Position numbers and translations under genes: made by a program. Source: Endomychus coccineus (taxonomy: Eukaryota > Arthropoda > Insecta > Coleoptera > Endomychidae). Taken from it: a DNA stretch of 64,000 nucleotides. Below are positions 27,401 to 33,375 of the stretch, one piece after another (position 1 is the first letter of the stretch; each line of letters opens with the position of its first letter). The notes beneath the pieces were generated by a model. That model did not search any database and was not told the origin of the DNA. It saw nothing but the letters and a program-made list of their open reading frames with translations. Where the stretch lies: contig OY294068.1 in the NCBI GenBank assembly GCA_958510875.1, forward strand, positions 153,858,388 through 153,922,387, in the 5' to 3' direction.

Positions 27401-30400
27401 CAACGAACCGAAAAAAAATATCATGATTACCAAAAGTTTAGAAAATTAATGAATTAAGAGCCCAAAATGACCCCTAGTATGTTTTTTGGGTCGCTGATCC
27501 CGATTCCGCATTTAGTTTCCTTGGAAAACTCCCTCCAGATGGAAAATTTATATATATTATATAATTTATAATTTTGTTATAAAAATGACCTCTAGTAGGT
27601 TTATTGGGTCGATGATCACGATTCCGCTGTTATTTTTCTCAAAAAACTCTCTCCAGATGGAAAATTCGGGAAATTTGAGATTTTCCTGAGACGGTTATGA
27701 CTAATCAATTGTAATTTTGTTACAAAAATGTCCCCTTGTAGGTTTTTTGGGTCGCTGATCACGATTCCGCTGTTATTCTTCCCAAAAAACTATCTCCAGA
27801 TGGAAAATCCCAAATTTCCCATCTGGAGGGAGTTTTCCGAGAAATCGAACAGCGGAATCGTGATCAGTGAATGTTACACTTTCACTAATTTAACCTTCTT
27901 TATTAATTCCAATTCAACTATTACAATATTTTCATAATACACCAGTATCAAATATCTTCCAAAACTTCTTCATTAAATTCTCAACGTCAACCCACCCACT
28001 AGATCATTCAGGATCCCTAAACATAGATTATAATTTAGTTACAGAATGCCCTACTATGCTCAGTGCTCCGGATACTTTTCTTCTTCTCTTTCTTTATGGA
28101 CCTTCACCTACTCGCCAGTACAGGTTCGACGTAACAATACTTTATTATTCATAACTGGTCTCAGGAAAATTTCAAATTTTCCGAATTTTCCATCTGGAGA
28201 GTTTCTTGGGAAAAATAACAGCGGAATCGTGATCAGCAACCCAAAAAACCTACTAGAGGTCATTTTTGCAACAAAATTATACTTTATTATTCATAACCGT
28301 CTCAGGAAAATCTAAAATTTTGCGAATTTTCCATCTGGAGGGTTTTTTGGGAAAAATAACAGCGGAATCGTGATCAACGACTCAAAAAACCTACTAGAGG
28401 TCATTTTTGTAACAAAATCATACTTTATTATTCATAACCGTCTCGGGAAAATCTTAAATTTCCCGAATTTTCCATCTGGAGAGTTTTTTGGGAAAAATAA
28501 CAGCGGAATCGTGATCAGTGACCCAAAAAACATACGGGGGGTCATTTTCGGCTCTTAATTCCTTAATTTTCTAAACTTTTGGATTGTTTTTATAAGAATA
28601 GTCCTCTGAGGGATTGAAACCCCGTTTTGGGGGGATAGAAAGGTCGACCCCCGCGGTCTCGATAGTCATGAATGATCTATGGGGTATTAGGAAGAAAATA
28701 CAAAGAAAATTTTGAAATTCTAGCTTACTATATTTTTTTTTATTATGTTTTTTTTCCCGGCTTATTGCCTGGACTAAAAGCGAAAAAGCAATTTATTGAA
28801 TTCAGATTTATTTCCAGGTGAGGGTAATCCCTTGTATGCATCTGATTAACAGTATCTGAACGTACATTTTGATTTATAATTTAGTTTATTCTGCTATTTG
28901 GTAGCGGAAAGGTTCCTAGAACTTTAATAGTATTTTTAGTGGGTAAGGGTGATTATTTCGTACTCATTAGTGCATCAACTTTTTCCTAAATTATATTCAT
29001 AAAGCTGTTCTTGGTATTATTCCGGATCAATTCAAACCAGACTCTTCAACTTCCCTCAACATATGTCGATTTTCTTGTTAGAGTTACTGGTCTACCAATT
29101 ATCCCACACTGGCAACTATATTTTTCTACGTGCGTCGAGCTTACAATATTTTGCACATCACGCATTTAGGTAACTTCAAACTAGCTCTTTCCTCTCTAAA
29201 GTAGAAAAGTAATATTGTTATTTTAGCAAAATTATATTTTGATCATTGGAGGATCACTGATTGAAAGAAATTATTTGCAGGTATGTAACAGAAGAAGATT
29301 TGGAACATAGATTAGAATTAATGCTGAGTCGTAGGGCCGTCGCCATGGCACATGCCCAACAACAAGGGCGTGTCGATTGTGTTGGTGCTTCAAAAGGACT
29401 GTTTTTCGGATTGCTGCTTTTGGTTGGATCGTTGATATGCTTGATACTATTCTTCGTTCTCATCCATAACAAGCAACTGAGCCTACTGGCAATTTATCTA
29501 GCTGACGTATCTCATTGTGTCTTGATAGTATTGAGCATCATTGCGATAATAGTCGGATTTGTAAGGTAACAATAACTGATAATATTTTTCTAATTAGTAC
29601 AGTTCATTGCATTTCATCATACGCTCATTTACAAAACATCAATAATTGTTTTTTCTCTTTTTGCTTTCAACTTCATGCTTTTTCACGCTCTCGCCTTACT
29701 TAAACATCATTCATTTCCATTTGGTAAGGCTGCGCCTCAAGGGTACGAAATCCAATTGCAGGGTACAGAATCTCAAGTTCAGAACGGAAGAACAAAGCGA
29801 TCTGAATGACATCCTGTTGCGTGTATCTGCATTTGGACTCTTCGCCTACGCTGTTTTCAGCGTCATCGCTGGACATTTGAACGCGCTGACGAAAGAGCCA
29901 AATTTTCTTGTTTTGGTGACCGGAATTCTCTCGATAATACAGGTGAGTCTTTAATACAAAAACATATTCTAAATCGTAACTTCACCGAATAAAATAATTA
30001 ACTGTGATACACAGATCACCAACTTCCTTCACTCGTAGAAACCAAAATATATTCCAAATGATTAGAAACTGATGAAGATGTGGAAAGGCGTCGAATTATA
30101 CCCTATATCATTGCATTGGAAGTTTATTCGAATTGAAAACAATGTATTTCACAAGGGTCGATACTAAAACCTTTATGGTATTATTATATGTATTCGAATG
30201 AATTACCTCCTACTATTGTTAGCAGAGTTCGGAAAAATTTGCTGGTAAAACGTAATGATTGTGAAATATAGTTTATTTCATAATGTCTGGAAAATGCAAC
30301 TTTACGTAATAAATTTGCGGCCGGAAAGTGGAACATTACATCACTAGAACGGAAAGTGTTACCTGGCAACACATATATGGCAAAAATCTATTGAAAAACA

Positions 30401-33375
30401 CGGGGAATCTCTAGCTGTATCATTGGATATCTCTGGCACCAAAGTCTTGGGAAATTTCCGTCATATGGTTTGTCGCTTACTATCGACTTTTCTCTCAGAT
30501 AGATCACTCCATGTGGTGGTTGGTGAAGTATCCTCTGATACAATGGCCATCAACCCTAGTGTTTCACAGAGATCTGTCTTGGCACCAACTTTGTTTCTGC
30601 TCCATATAAACGATCTGCTGGAAGTGACAATCTGTCCCGTTCACAGCTTTGCAAATGATGGTACACTCCATGAACAAATTTCTTCAGAACACTTGCATTT
30701 GGTGCATATTCGCGACCTAATTTTGTACGCAATTTTCGCACTGATTCTGCAATACACGAATTACATTCAAAGTAAATTTTTAACATTTCCCAACGTTCAT
30801 CAAGCGTATAGCGTGCCATTTCGTTAACCGGGTGTTGTATACTAAAGAACTGTCATACATCAGATGTTAATTATCATATGAAAGTACAAATAAAGTGATA
30901 GTTCAAAAAGATTCCAAGAGATGGCCCACCCTTTACTTTGCTTTAGTAGAATCTCGTTGCGTCATACGGAGTATTGAGTTGGAGTGGTTTGGCTGATACT
31001 CATTTGAAGAAGCTGTCAATTTTACAAAAACGGTGTTTGAAAATAATGTACTATAAAGACAAAAGGTATCCATCAAAACTACTTTTTTTTGAAACCAGGA
31101 TGTTATATATTAGAAAAATATACTTTTTGAATGTTGTTACTTACCATCACAAAAATAAAAGCTCGTTACCATTAGTAGAACATCAATATTCAACTAGAGG
31201 TGCTACAAAATTACTGTCAAAAACCACTGTCGCTGGGAAAACAATAGGTCAAAGATGTCATACTGTCATCAAGGTTATATAACTCACTTCCAGATAATAC
31301 CGGGATATCAAAAAATATCTTGGTCAAGGGTGGTTGTGGAATCCAAAACGTGTGTCTTACTTTACATTTGAAATAATTATGTCGCTTGTGTTAAAATAAT
31401 TAATTTGAAGTTTCTAAAAGTGCCAAATTTCGCAATTTTATTCGAAAGTTGTTACCCTCAGAAGTTTCTAGCGCTTTAGACTCCGGGATTTTCACTTGGC
31501 CTATCGAAATTAGAAGGTTCGAATTGTATAAAAACACAATTGCATGAACGCCAGACGCCTTATGTCATTAGCTACGAACGTAATAATTTTCACATATGCC
31601 TCGAGGAGCTCGCAACGCGTAAAATATACTTTTTACCTCGATCTTGTTGATTTGGGGCCGTTTCGTGCCCCGTGTGGCCGGCGCCAGTTGTAATAAACTG
31701 TTTTCGGCTATGGGCCACTAGCTTTTACACGCTTTGGGTATATTTTAGTAGCTAGAAAATTTCCTTTGGTACGTCGCACGTCAGACGCGCATAGCTGACA
31801 CCTCAGAGTACCTCGAACTGTTTTAATTAAATTTTCATATTTAAACGAAATTTTTGGAAAAAAGAAGGGTTGTCGGGGGCGTACCGCGACTAAATCTAAC
31901 TACATGGAGTGAAAACGGTACGCGAAAAGCCCTCGTAAAGAAGTTCTATGTTCCTAACTTTTGCACTCTTCCAACTCGCGAGCTACGGGCTTCTCACGTG
32001 AACGTCATTCGATTTATCGAAAATTAACTATTTTAAAACAGTTTTCGACCCGGTTTGGGGCTATAGCGGCCTTTAAAAAGGTTCAAAGTTGACATTTCGA
32101 TCATTTACGCAACTCCGGTAAATAATTTGCAAAAACTTCAACAAAGAATAGTTCAGCAATGTGCAACCATAACGCCAGAAATGCTACAAAACAGTTTTCA
32201 CAGCATGAGGATGCGCGTCAACCTGTGCATCGAACAAAACGGGGGACATTTCCAACAATTACTGTAATTTAGTTTTTCTTGTTACTAAAACCGTTATTTC
32301 ATAATTTGTAGTTCAATTGTTTTACAACTGAAATAAATAGGTATGAAATTTGTAGGTTATTGATGATGTCAATGTGACAGTGACATAATTATTTCAAACG
32401 TAAAGTAAGACACACGTTTTAGATTCCACAACCACCCTTGACCAAGATAATTTTTGATATCCCGGTATAAGAAATAAGTCACTCTCAATTGAAACTTTTA
32501 AAACAAAGTTAAAAAATATTTGCTTGTAATGAGCGGAGTAGGATGCACGAATTAATTGATTCACACATATTATAATTAACAAATATGAATAAAAATTATT
32601 GATGTATTATTTATAGTATTTTTATATAATATTTAATTTTGATGACATTATAGTCATTTATTGTTTATTTCACCGAATTTTTTAAATAATGGATGCTAAG
32701 AAATATATAATTTTGATTTATGTTTATATTATCCTCATTTATATAGATTTTTATTTGACTACATTCTTGGAGTGAATCAATTCTTAATGTATGTAGTATA
32801 TCAACTACAATTTAATGGACATTAACAGTTGAATGAATTCTCTTTCTTATATTATAAATTTTTTTTTCTTCTTTTAAAAATTTAATTTTCTTCAGGCCTG
32901 CGCACAGATACCTAGTAGTGTCTTTTGCAGGGTGGTATATGTAATACATGTAATTTTGTTACTTTATACCAATGTATTTTACACCTGAATAAACATTATT
33001 ATTATATTATTATTATTATTATTTAGTTAAGCTAATTCCTACTTATTTATATGAGTATCATTTCAGGTTATTCTACAACTGCTGTTCATAGCGGACGTCT
33101 CTCGCCGACGAGTACATCTCCCAGAACACGATCGTTCCAAGCCCGGAAGACAGGTAGTCACATTTTTGCTCATTTGCAACGTGACCATGTGGATAATTTA
33201 TACGTTCGAGATCCAAAAGGTAGAGGCCAACCCTGTCCAACTCGAATTCTACGGCTTTCTGGCTTGGTCCATTATTCAACGTATTACGTTACCGCTCTGC
33301 ATTTTCCATCGTTTCCATTCAGCGGTGACGCTTGCAGAAATTTGGAAAACGAGCTACAAAGCTAGACTCGAATAA
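6142..33375 (+). CDS. Otop: Otopetrin-family proton channel, nine visible exons (5' end outside window)
   Basis: Otopetrins are 12-transmembrane proton-selective channels of the plasma membrane, used in insects for acid sensing. Exons at 6142-6424, 8431-8591, 13072-13246, 13359-13568, 20313-20510, 25121-25364, 29281-29565, 29762-29942 and 33067-33375 join with matching phases (1,0,1,1,1,2,2,0) and consensus GT-AG sites to give about 680 residues ending in TAA. Conserved stretches include GLGTMIYNGLEFGAFFEIPF (TM3), FTFMQMYFIFMNSR (TM4), RFGLMHVVATNICVW (TM5), NLNDILL-type DLNDILLRVSAFGLF (TM9) and the TM12 end FHRFHSAVTLAEIWK. TM1-TM2 are missing and must lie upstream. The strong similarity to insect otopetrin-like proteins makes the family call firm. 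Which of the insect paralogues (a, b or c) it is cannot be settled here. Introns are large and full of transposons, but no exon is damaged. Confidence 0.93.
6425..8430. other. Otopetrin intron, no gene; GC-richer patch at 7200-7520
   Basis: Mostly AT-rich. A stretch at about 7200-7520 is clearly GC-richer than its surroundings and could be an old repeat, but it shows no coding potential or terminal repeats I can identify. Confidence 0.5.
8431..8591 (+). CDS. Otop: Otopetrin exon: TM3-TM4
   Basis: Acceptor TTATTTATAG and donor GTGAGT. Encodes the rest of TM3 (FGLGTMIYNGLEFGAFF), a short loop with FDSPCY, and TM4 (INPVLQMIFTFMQMYFIFM), ending MNSR at a codon boundary. This is the most conserved block of the family and anchors the gene call. 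Confidence 0.95.
8592..10918. other. Otopetrin intron, no gene recognised
   Basis: AT-rich intron sequence before the mariner at 10919. The open frames in it (for example near 8667-8906 and 9500-9700) are short and lack family features. Confidence 0.5.
10919..12863 (+). mobile_element. Tc1/mariner-type transposon with long terminal inverted repeats, transposase decayed
   Basis: The right end (12590-12863) is the inverted complement of the left end (10919-11000 and 11130-11340). The left arm carries about 125 bp extra. TA flanks both ends. Between the arms lies a transposase reading frame broken into at least three pieces: a helix-turn-helix region (STRRLGLRIGASKSLVHNVL, about 11520-11580), the catalytic region with FTDEATF (about 11725), HDGAPPHF (about 11980), SPDLTPCDFFLWG (about 12070-12110), and the end near 12296. 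The spacing between the second and third Asp is about 34-35 residues, as in DD34D-like transposases. A stop near 12074 and frameshifts make it inactive. It lies in an otopetrin intron, same strand. Confidence 0.85.
13072..13246 (+). CDS. Otop: Otopetrin exon: TM5
   Basis: Acceptor TTTCCTTACAG, donor GTAAGT, ends phase 1. Encodes LNIHRFKVIARFGLMHVV, the TM5 core ATNICVWVRTLV, and the start of the extracellular loop. The MNSR-LNIHRFKVIARFG junction is exactly as in other otopetrins. Confidence 0.94.
13359..13568 (+). CDS. Otop: Otopetrin exon: Thr-rich loop, part 1
   Basis: Acceptor TTTGCAG, donor GTAAGT, phase 1 at both edges. Encodes a 70-residue stretch beginning EKVRLHTIRNADTVLGYHSA and continuing as a Thr/Ala-rich low-complexity loop between TM5 and TM6. 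GC content is higher than in the introns on either side, as expected for an exon. Loop sequence is poorly conserved in the family, so support comes from phase, splice sites and position. Confidence 0.85.
14200..14570 (-). mobile_element. Mariner-type transposase fragment
   Basis: The minus strand reads in broken frames as a catalytic-core fragment of a Tc1/mariner-type transposase: NPHVVQEKQLHLKES near 14420-14460, FFFKNAVYGNHYRD near 14330-14370, and FQQDAPVV (the second catalytic Asp) near 14285-14310. It is frameshifted, with no ends recognised, and lies in an otopetrin intron. Confidence 0.55.
15165..15615. repeat. Tandem duplication, two units of about 200-250 bp
   Basis: The block starting with ACGTTCAAATTTAGCGATCA at about 15171 recurs at about 15370, and both are followed by TTTCACTCGGGCGAGAGGAC and, later, TTTTCACAATATTAATGCGT. 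The units have diverged by small insertions. No coding content was seen. Confidence 0.85.
15710..16634. mobile_element. Near-perfect palindromic (foldback/MITE) element with TA target site
   Basis: Starts CAGGGTGAGTCAGTTTTTTG and ends with its imperfect complement, with TA on each side (15708-15709 and 16635-16636). The whole 925 bp folds back on itself around about 16170. Both arms carry the same block, including GTAGTGGGTGTTTTTCTCCC (about 15980 and, inverted, about 16350). No transposase. The TA duplication suggests mobilisation by a Tc1/mariner-type enzyme. Confidence 0.85.
16840..16985. repeat. Penelope-like family 2 terminal remnants in inverted arrangement
   Basis: 16840-16927 is the reverse complement of the 3' tail of the Penelope-like element at 62570-62660 (shared ATCCACTAAAAATACT and AGTTCACACTG). 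16940-16978 carries the adjacent tail segment (GAAAGGTTCTCAGTACT, TATTTTTAGTG) on the + strand. Only the ends remain. Confidence 0.6.
17031..17886 (-). mobile_element. Penelope-like element family 1, left (minus-strand) copy
   Basis: The minus strand encodes the GIY-YIG endonuclease region typical of Penelope-like elements: GGVYSIPCSRGNVYIGETGH, then EHQRC and ALAEHKFDTNH (about 17350-17510). Farther toward 17886 it matches the reverse transcriptase end region of the + strand copy at 19230-19330. Its 3' end at 17031 shares the CCGGATGG terminus with the right-hand copy. It is inactive: stops and a missing 5' half. Confidence 0.85.
17887..18990 (-). mobile_element. hAT transposon remnant with perfect 8-bp target duplication
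   Basis: Terminal inverted repeats start CAGGGCCGG, followed by G/C-rich GGGGCCCCGGGGCA-type sequence. The 8-bp duplication GCTGCCAT flanks it exactly (17879-17886 and 18991-18998). On the minus strand 18333-18707 encodes the C-terminal dimerisation region of hAT transposases (PVTTAKAERSFSKLKLIKSY, then ERLSNLSLLSIE). The catalytic part is gone, so the 1104-bp copy is an internally deleted derivative. It sits at the head-to-head junction of two Penelope-like copies. Confidence 0.92.
18991..20157 (+). mobile_element. Penelope-like element family 1, right (plus-strand) copy
   Basis: Begins in the reverse transcriptase with AAMGSPFSPIIA and CWFRYVDFCYLL, where the catalytic YVDD box is degenerate (second Asp replaced). 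It continues through a linker to the GIY-YIG domain: SIPCSCGKVYFGETGRTVAT and EHERCIRLRDTNRSALAEH near 19630-19760, ending near 19970. The 3' end, CCATCCGG at 20150-20157, mirrors the left copy. A poly-C tract at 19450 and frameshifts show it is dead. Confidence 0.88.
20313..20510 (+). CDS. Otop: Otopetrin exon: Thr-rich loop, part 2
   Basis: Acceptor TTTCTCAAG, donor GTATGT, phase 1 at both edges. Encodes VFTTTTRTVPTTLFRLFQTN followed by more Thr-rich sequence and STTPYNSFFDFRAFNNLVN. The Thr repeats continue the loop of the previous exon. A mucin-like, possibly O-glycosylated extracellular segment is a reasonable inference. The exon starts only about 155 bp after the end of the Penelope-like copy. 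Confidence 0.82.
20571..22060. mobile_element. Long foldback element, family F (copy 1)
   Basis: Terminal repeats GTCCAGTCAATAAG (20572) and CTTATTGACTGGAC (22046-22059) bound about 1.5 kb that is largely an inverted repeat. The block GTTTTTTGGGTCGCTGA and the related TCGCTGATTACGAATTTGA occur three times in one direction in the left half (near 20780, 20965, 21240) and three times inverted in the right half (near 21400, 21600, 21830). The flanks GGGGTGAATGGGGG-type near 20660 and 21935 are also mirrored. No protein. Shares its ends and core motif with the element at 27393. Confidence 0.82.
22490..22815. repeat. Short palindromic element
   Basis: TATATGTAAATTTTTGGGAA at the left is mirrored by CCCAAGAATTTACATATA at the right. 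The inner arms AATAGGTCACATTAACACA and TGTGTTAATGTGACCTAT, and CATCATCAGAAGACG and CGTCTTCTGATGATGG, are also inverted copies. No coding content. It may derive from the ends of a Penelope-like element, but that is a guess from the CTGATGATGG motif. Confidence 0.75.
23215..24395 (-). mobile_element. Ty3/gypsy retrotransposon remnant (integrase region)
   Basis: Minus-strand fragments in order: the zinc-binding end of integrase with GNLGFTKTIARISHKYYYWP (about 24150-24210), CMQCNAYK (about 24090), a core fragment FALNSASQHSTGFSPAFLNF (about 23590-23660), and a C-terminal piece with FTAKLAPTYTGPFTVI (about 23290-23340). The order and motifs fit the C-terminal part of a gypsy-type pol. Several frameshifts, no LTRs seen, and no gag, protease, RT or envelope. 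A dead fragment in an otopetrin intron. Confidence 0.82.
24396..25120. other. Otopetrin intron, no gene recognised
   Basis: AT-rich. A second possible acceptor (TCTTCTAG at 25080) precedes the true one but would bring in a TAG stop, so the exon is placed at 25121. Confidence 0.5.
25121..25364 (+). CDS. Otop: Otopetrin exon: end of loop and TM6
   Basis: Acceptor ACATTTTAG, donor GTAAGT, enters phase 1 and leaves phase 2. Encodes VAEESDNAINGSEPFDNVLS, CGRTNIMG, and TM6 (LFPFIIEYSLIGAAVIYVMW) ending KHIGRNP. Several Asn-X-Ser/Thr sites (NGS, NAS, NTT) in the loop suggest extracellular glycosylation. Confidence 0.93.
25450..25911 (+). mobile_element. Penelope-like element family 2, reverse transcriptase part (interrupted copy, segment 1)
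   Basis: Matches the better copy at 60680-61790 base by base over long stretches (for example the region around AGCAATCCATTCTCCC and TTCAGCGGATTCATGTACACC). It encodes broken pieces of the RT palm. It is cut at 25911 by the hAT insertion and resumes near 26985. Confidence 0.7.
25912..26984 (-). mobile_element. hAT element remnant (ZBED-type transposase fragment)
   Basis: The left end CAGTATTTTTCAACGTGTGG followed by GTCGCGACCCCCC is a classic hAT terminal inverted repeat. The minus strand (about 26150-26635) carries broken pieces resembling the transposases of ZBED5-type hATs, including HEIETDQSLVVSSHIPFMIP and LLSYFPEVDSEAN. The right terminal repeat was not found, so the right edge is set by where the Penelope-like sequence resumes. 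Confidence 0.65.
26985..27392 (+). mobile_element. Penelope-like element family 2, segment 2 (C-terminal region)
   Basis: Matches 61860-62240 of the other copy and includes the start of the GIY-YIG region in broken frame (CAAAATGCTATGTCGGTCAA at about 27316). Ends at the foldback insertion at 27393. Confidence 0.7.
27393..28776. mobile_element. Foldback element family F (copy 2) with inverted arrays of about 142-bp repeats
   Basis: Terminal repeats TAGTCCAGGCAA and TTGCCTGGACTA. Inside, a unit of about 142 bp (GGGTCGCTGATCACGATTCC, then CTCCAGATGGAAAATT, then a TTTTGTTACAAAAATG spacer) is repeated in tandem three times in one direction (from about 27460, 27581, 27723) and then in the opposite direction (about 28135-28555, with spacing 142 and 141). 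A unit near 27800-27870 is itself a small palindrome. No protein. It is inserted in the Penelope-like copy (25450-28985) in an otopetrin intron. Confidence 0.85.
28777..28985 (+). mobile_element. Penelope-like element family 2, segment 3 (3' tail)
   Basis: Matches 62415-62610: GAAGCAATTTATT-type start, TGAGGGTAA, GGTAGCGGAAAGGT and TATTTTTAGTGG. Completes the interrupted copy. Confidence 0.72.
29281..29565 (+). CDS. Otop: Otopetrin exon: TM7-TM8
   Basis: Acceptor TTATTTGCAG, donor GTAACA, phase 2 at both edges. Encodes RYVTEEDLEHRLELMLSRRA (cytoplasmic), DCVGASKGLFFGLLLLVGSL (TM7) and LLAIYLADVSHCVLIVLSII (TM8), ending GFVR across the junction. Confidence 0.94.
29762..29942 (+). CDS. Otop: Otopetrin exon: TM9-TM10
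   Basis: Acceptor CCAATTGCAG, donor GTGAGT, enters phase 2 and ends on a codon boundary. Encodes VQNLKFRTEEQSDLNDILLR, TM9 (VSAFGLFAYAVFSVIAGHL) and the start of TM10. A more upstream AG (29728) would also stay open, but the GFVR-VQNLKFR junction at 29762 matches the family. Confidence 0.92.
30355..30676 (+). mobile_element. LINE family A fragment (RT core)
   Basis: Closely matches 3320-3660 of the longer copy (CTCTAGCTGTATCATTGGAT, GATCTGTCTTGGCACCAACT). Contains the degenerate YADD region. Truncated at both ends; the right edge abuts a transposase fragment. Confidence 0.75.
30677..30819 (-). mobile_element. Mariner-type transposase N-terminus (helix-turn-helix)
   Basis: Minus strand, starting at an ATG at 30819: MARYTLDERWEMLKIYFECN followed by SVRKLRTKLGREYAPNASVL, the N-terminal DNA-binding helix-turn-helix of a transposase family common in insects. 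It is cut off after about 48 residues where it joins LINE sequence. The C-terminus of a related transposase lies at 32142-32267 on the other strand. Confidence 0.6.
30955..31299 (+). mobile_element. LINE family B, RT C-terminal region (segment 1)
   Basis: Encodes the C-terminal region of a non-LTR retrotransposon of a different family from A: GLADTHLKKLSILQKRCLKI, RYPSKLLFFETRMLYIRKIY, and further on LYNSLPDN. The frame is almost open from 30974 to 31282. It is interrupted by a DNA transposon at 31300 and continues at 32466. Confidence 0.8.
31300..32465 (+). mobile_element. Tc1/mariner-type DNA transposon with TA duplication, nested in LINE B
   Basis: Ends CCGGGATATCAAAAAA and TTTTTGATATCCCGG, with terminal inverted repeats of about 80 bp (including CTTGGTCAAGGGTGGTTGTG and AAAACGTGTGTCTTACTTTA) and TA on both sides (31298-31299, 32466-32467). 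Inside, only a transposase C-terminus survives (32142-32267: RIVQQCATITPEMLQNSFHS, then NLCIEQNGGHFQQLL and a stop), so it is a deleted, non-autonomous copy. Confidence 0.85.
32466..33024 (+). mobile_element. LINE family B, segment 2 with ATT-repeat 3' tail
   Basis: Continues the LINE reading frame interrupted at 31299 (IKKISHSQLKLLKQS in shifted frame). It then runs through an AT-rich 3' UTR to CACCTGAATAAACATTATTA and an (ATT)n tail at about 32993-33023. The tail ends about 43 bp before the last otopetrin exon. Confidence 0.75.
33067..33375 (+). CDS. Otop: Otopetrin last exon: TM10-TM12 and stop
   Basis: Acceptor ATCATTTCAG. Encodes VILQLLFIADVSRRR (end of TM10), TM11 (VVTFLLICNVTMWIIYTFEI), FYGFLAWSIIQRITLPLCIF (TM12) and FHRFHSAVTLAEIWKTSYKA before TAA at 33373-33375. 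This C-terminus is highly conserved in otopetrins and the length is normal. Confidence 0.95.
   Translation, partial: VILQLLFIADVSRRRVHLPEHDRSKPGRQVVTFLLICNVTMWIIYTFEIQKVEANPVQLEFYGFLAWSIIQRITLPLCIFHRFHSAVTLAEIWKTSYKARLE

Noticed and set aside
27728..28558. Several open frames in the foldback array
   Set aside because: They are repeats of the same 142-bp non-coding unit in different copies.
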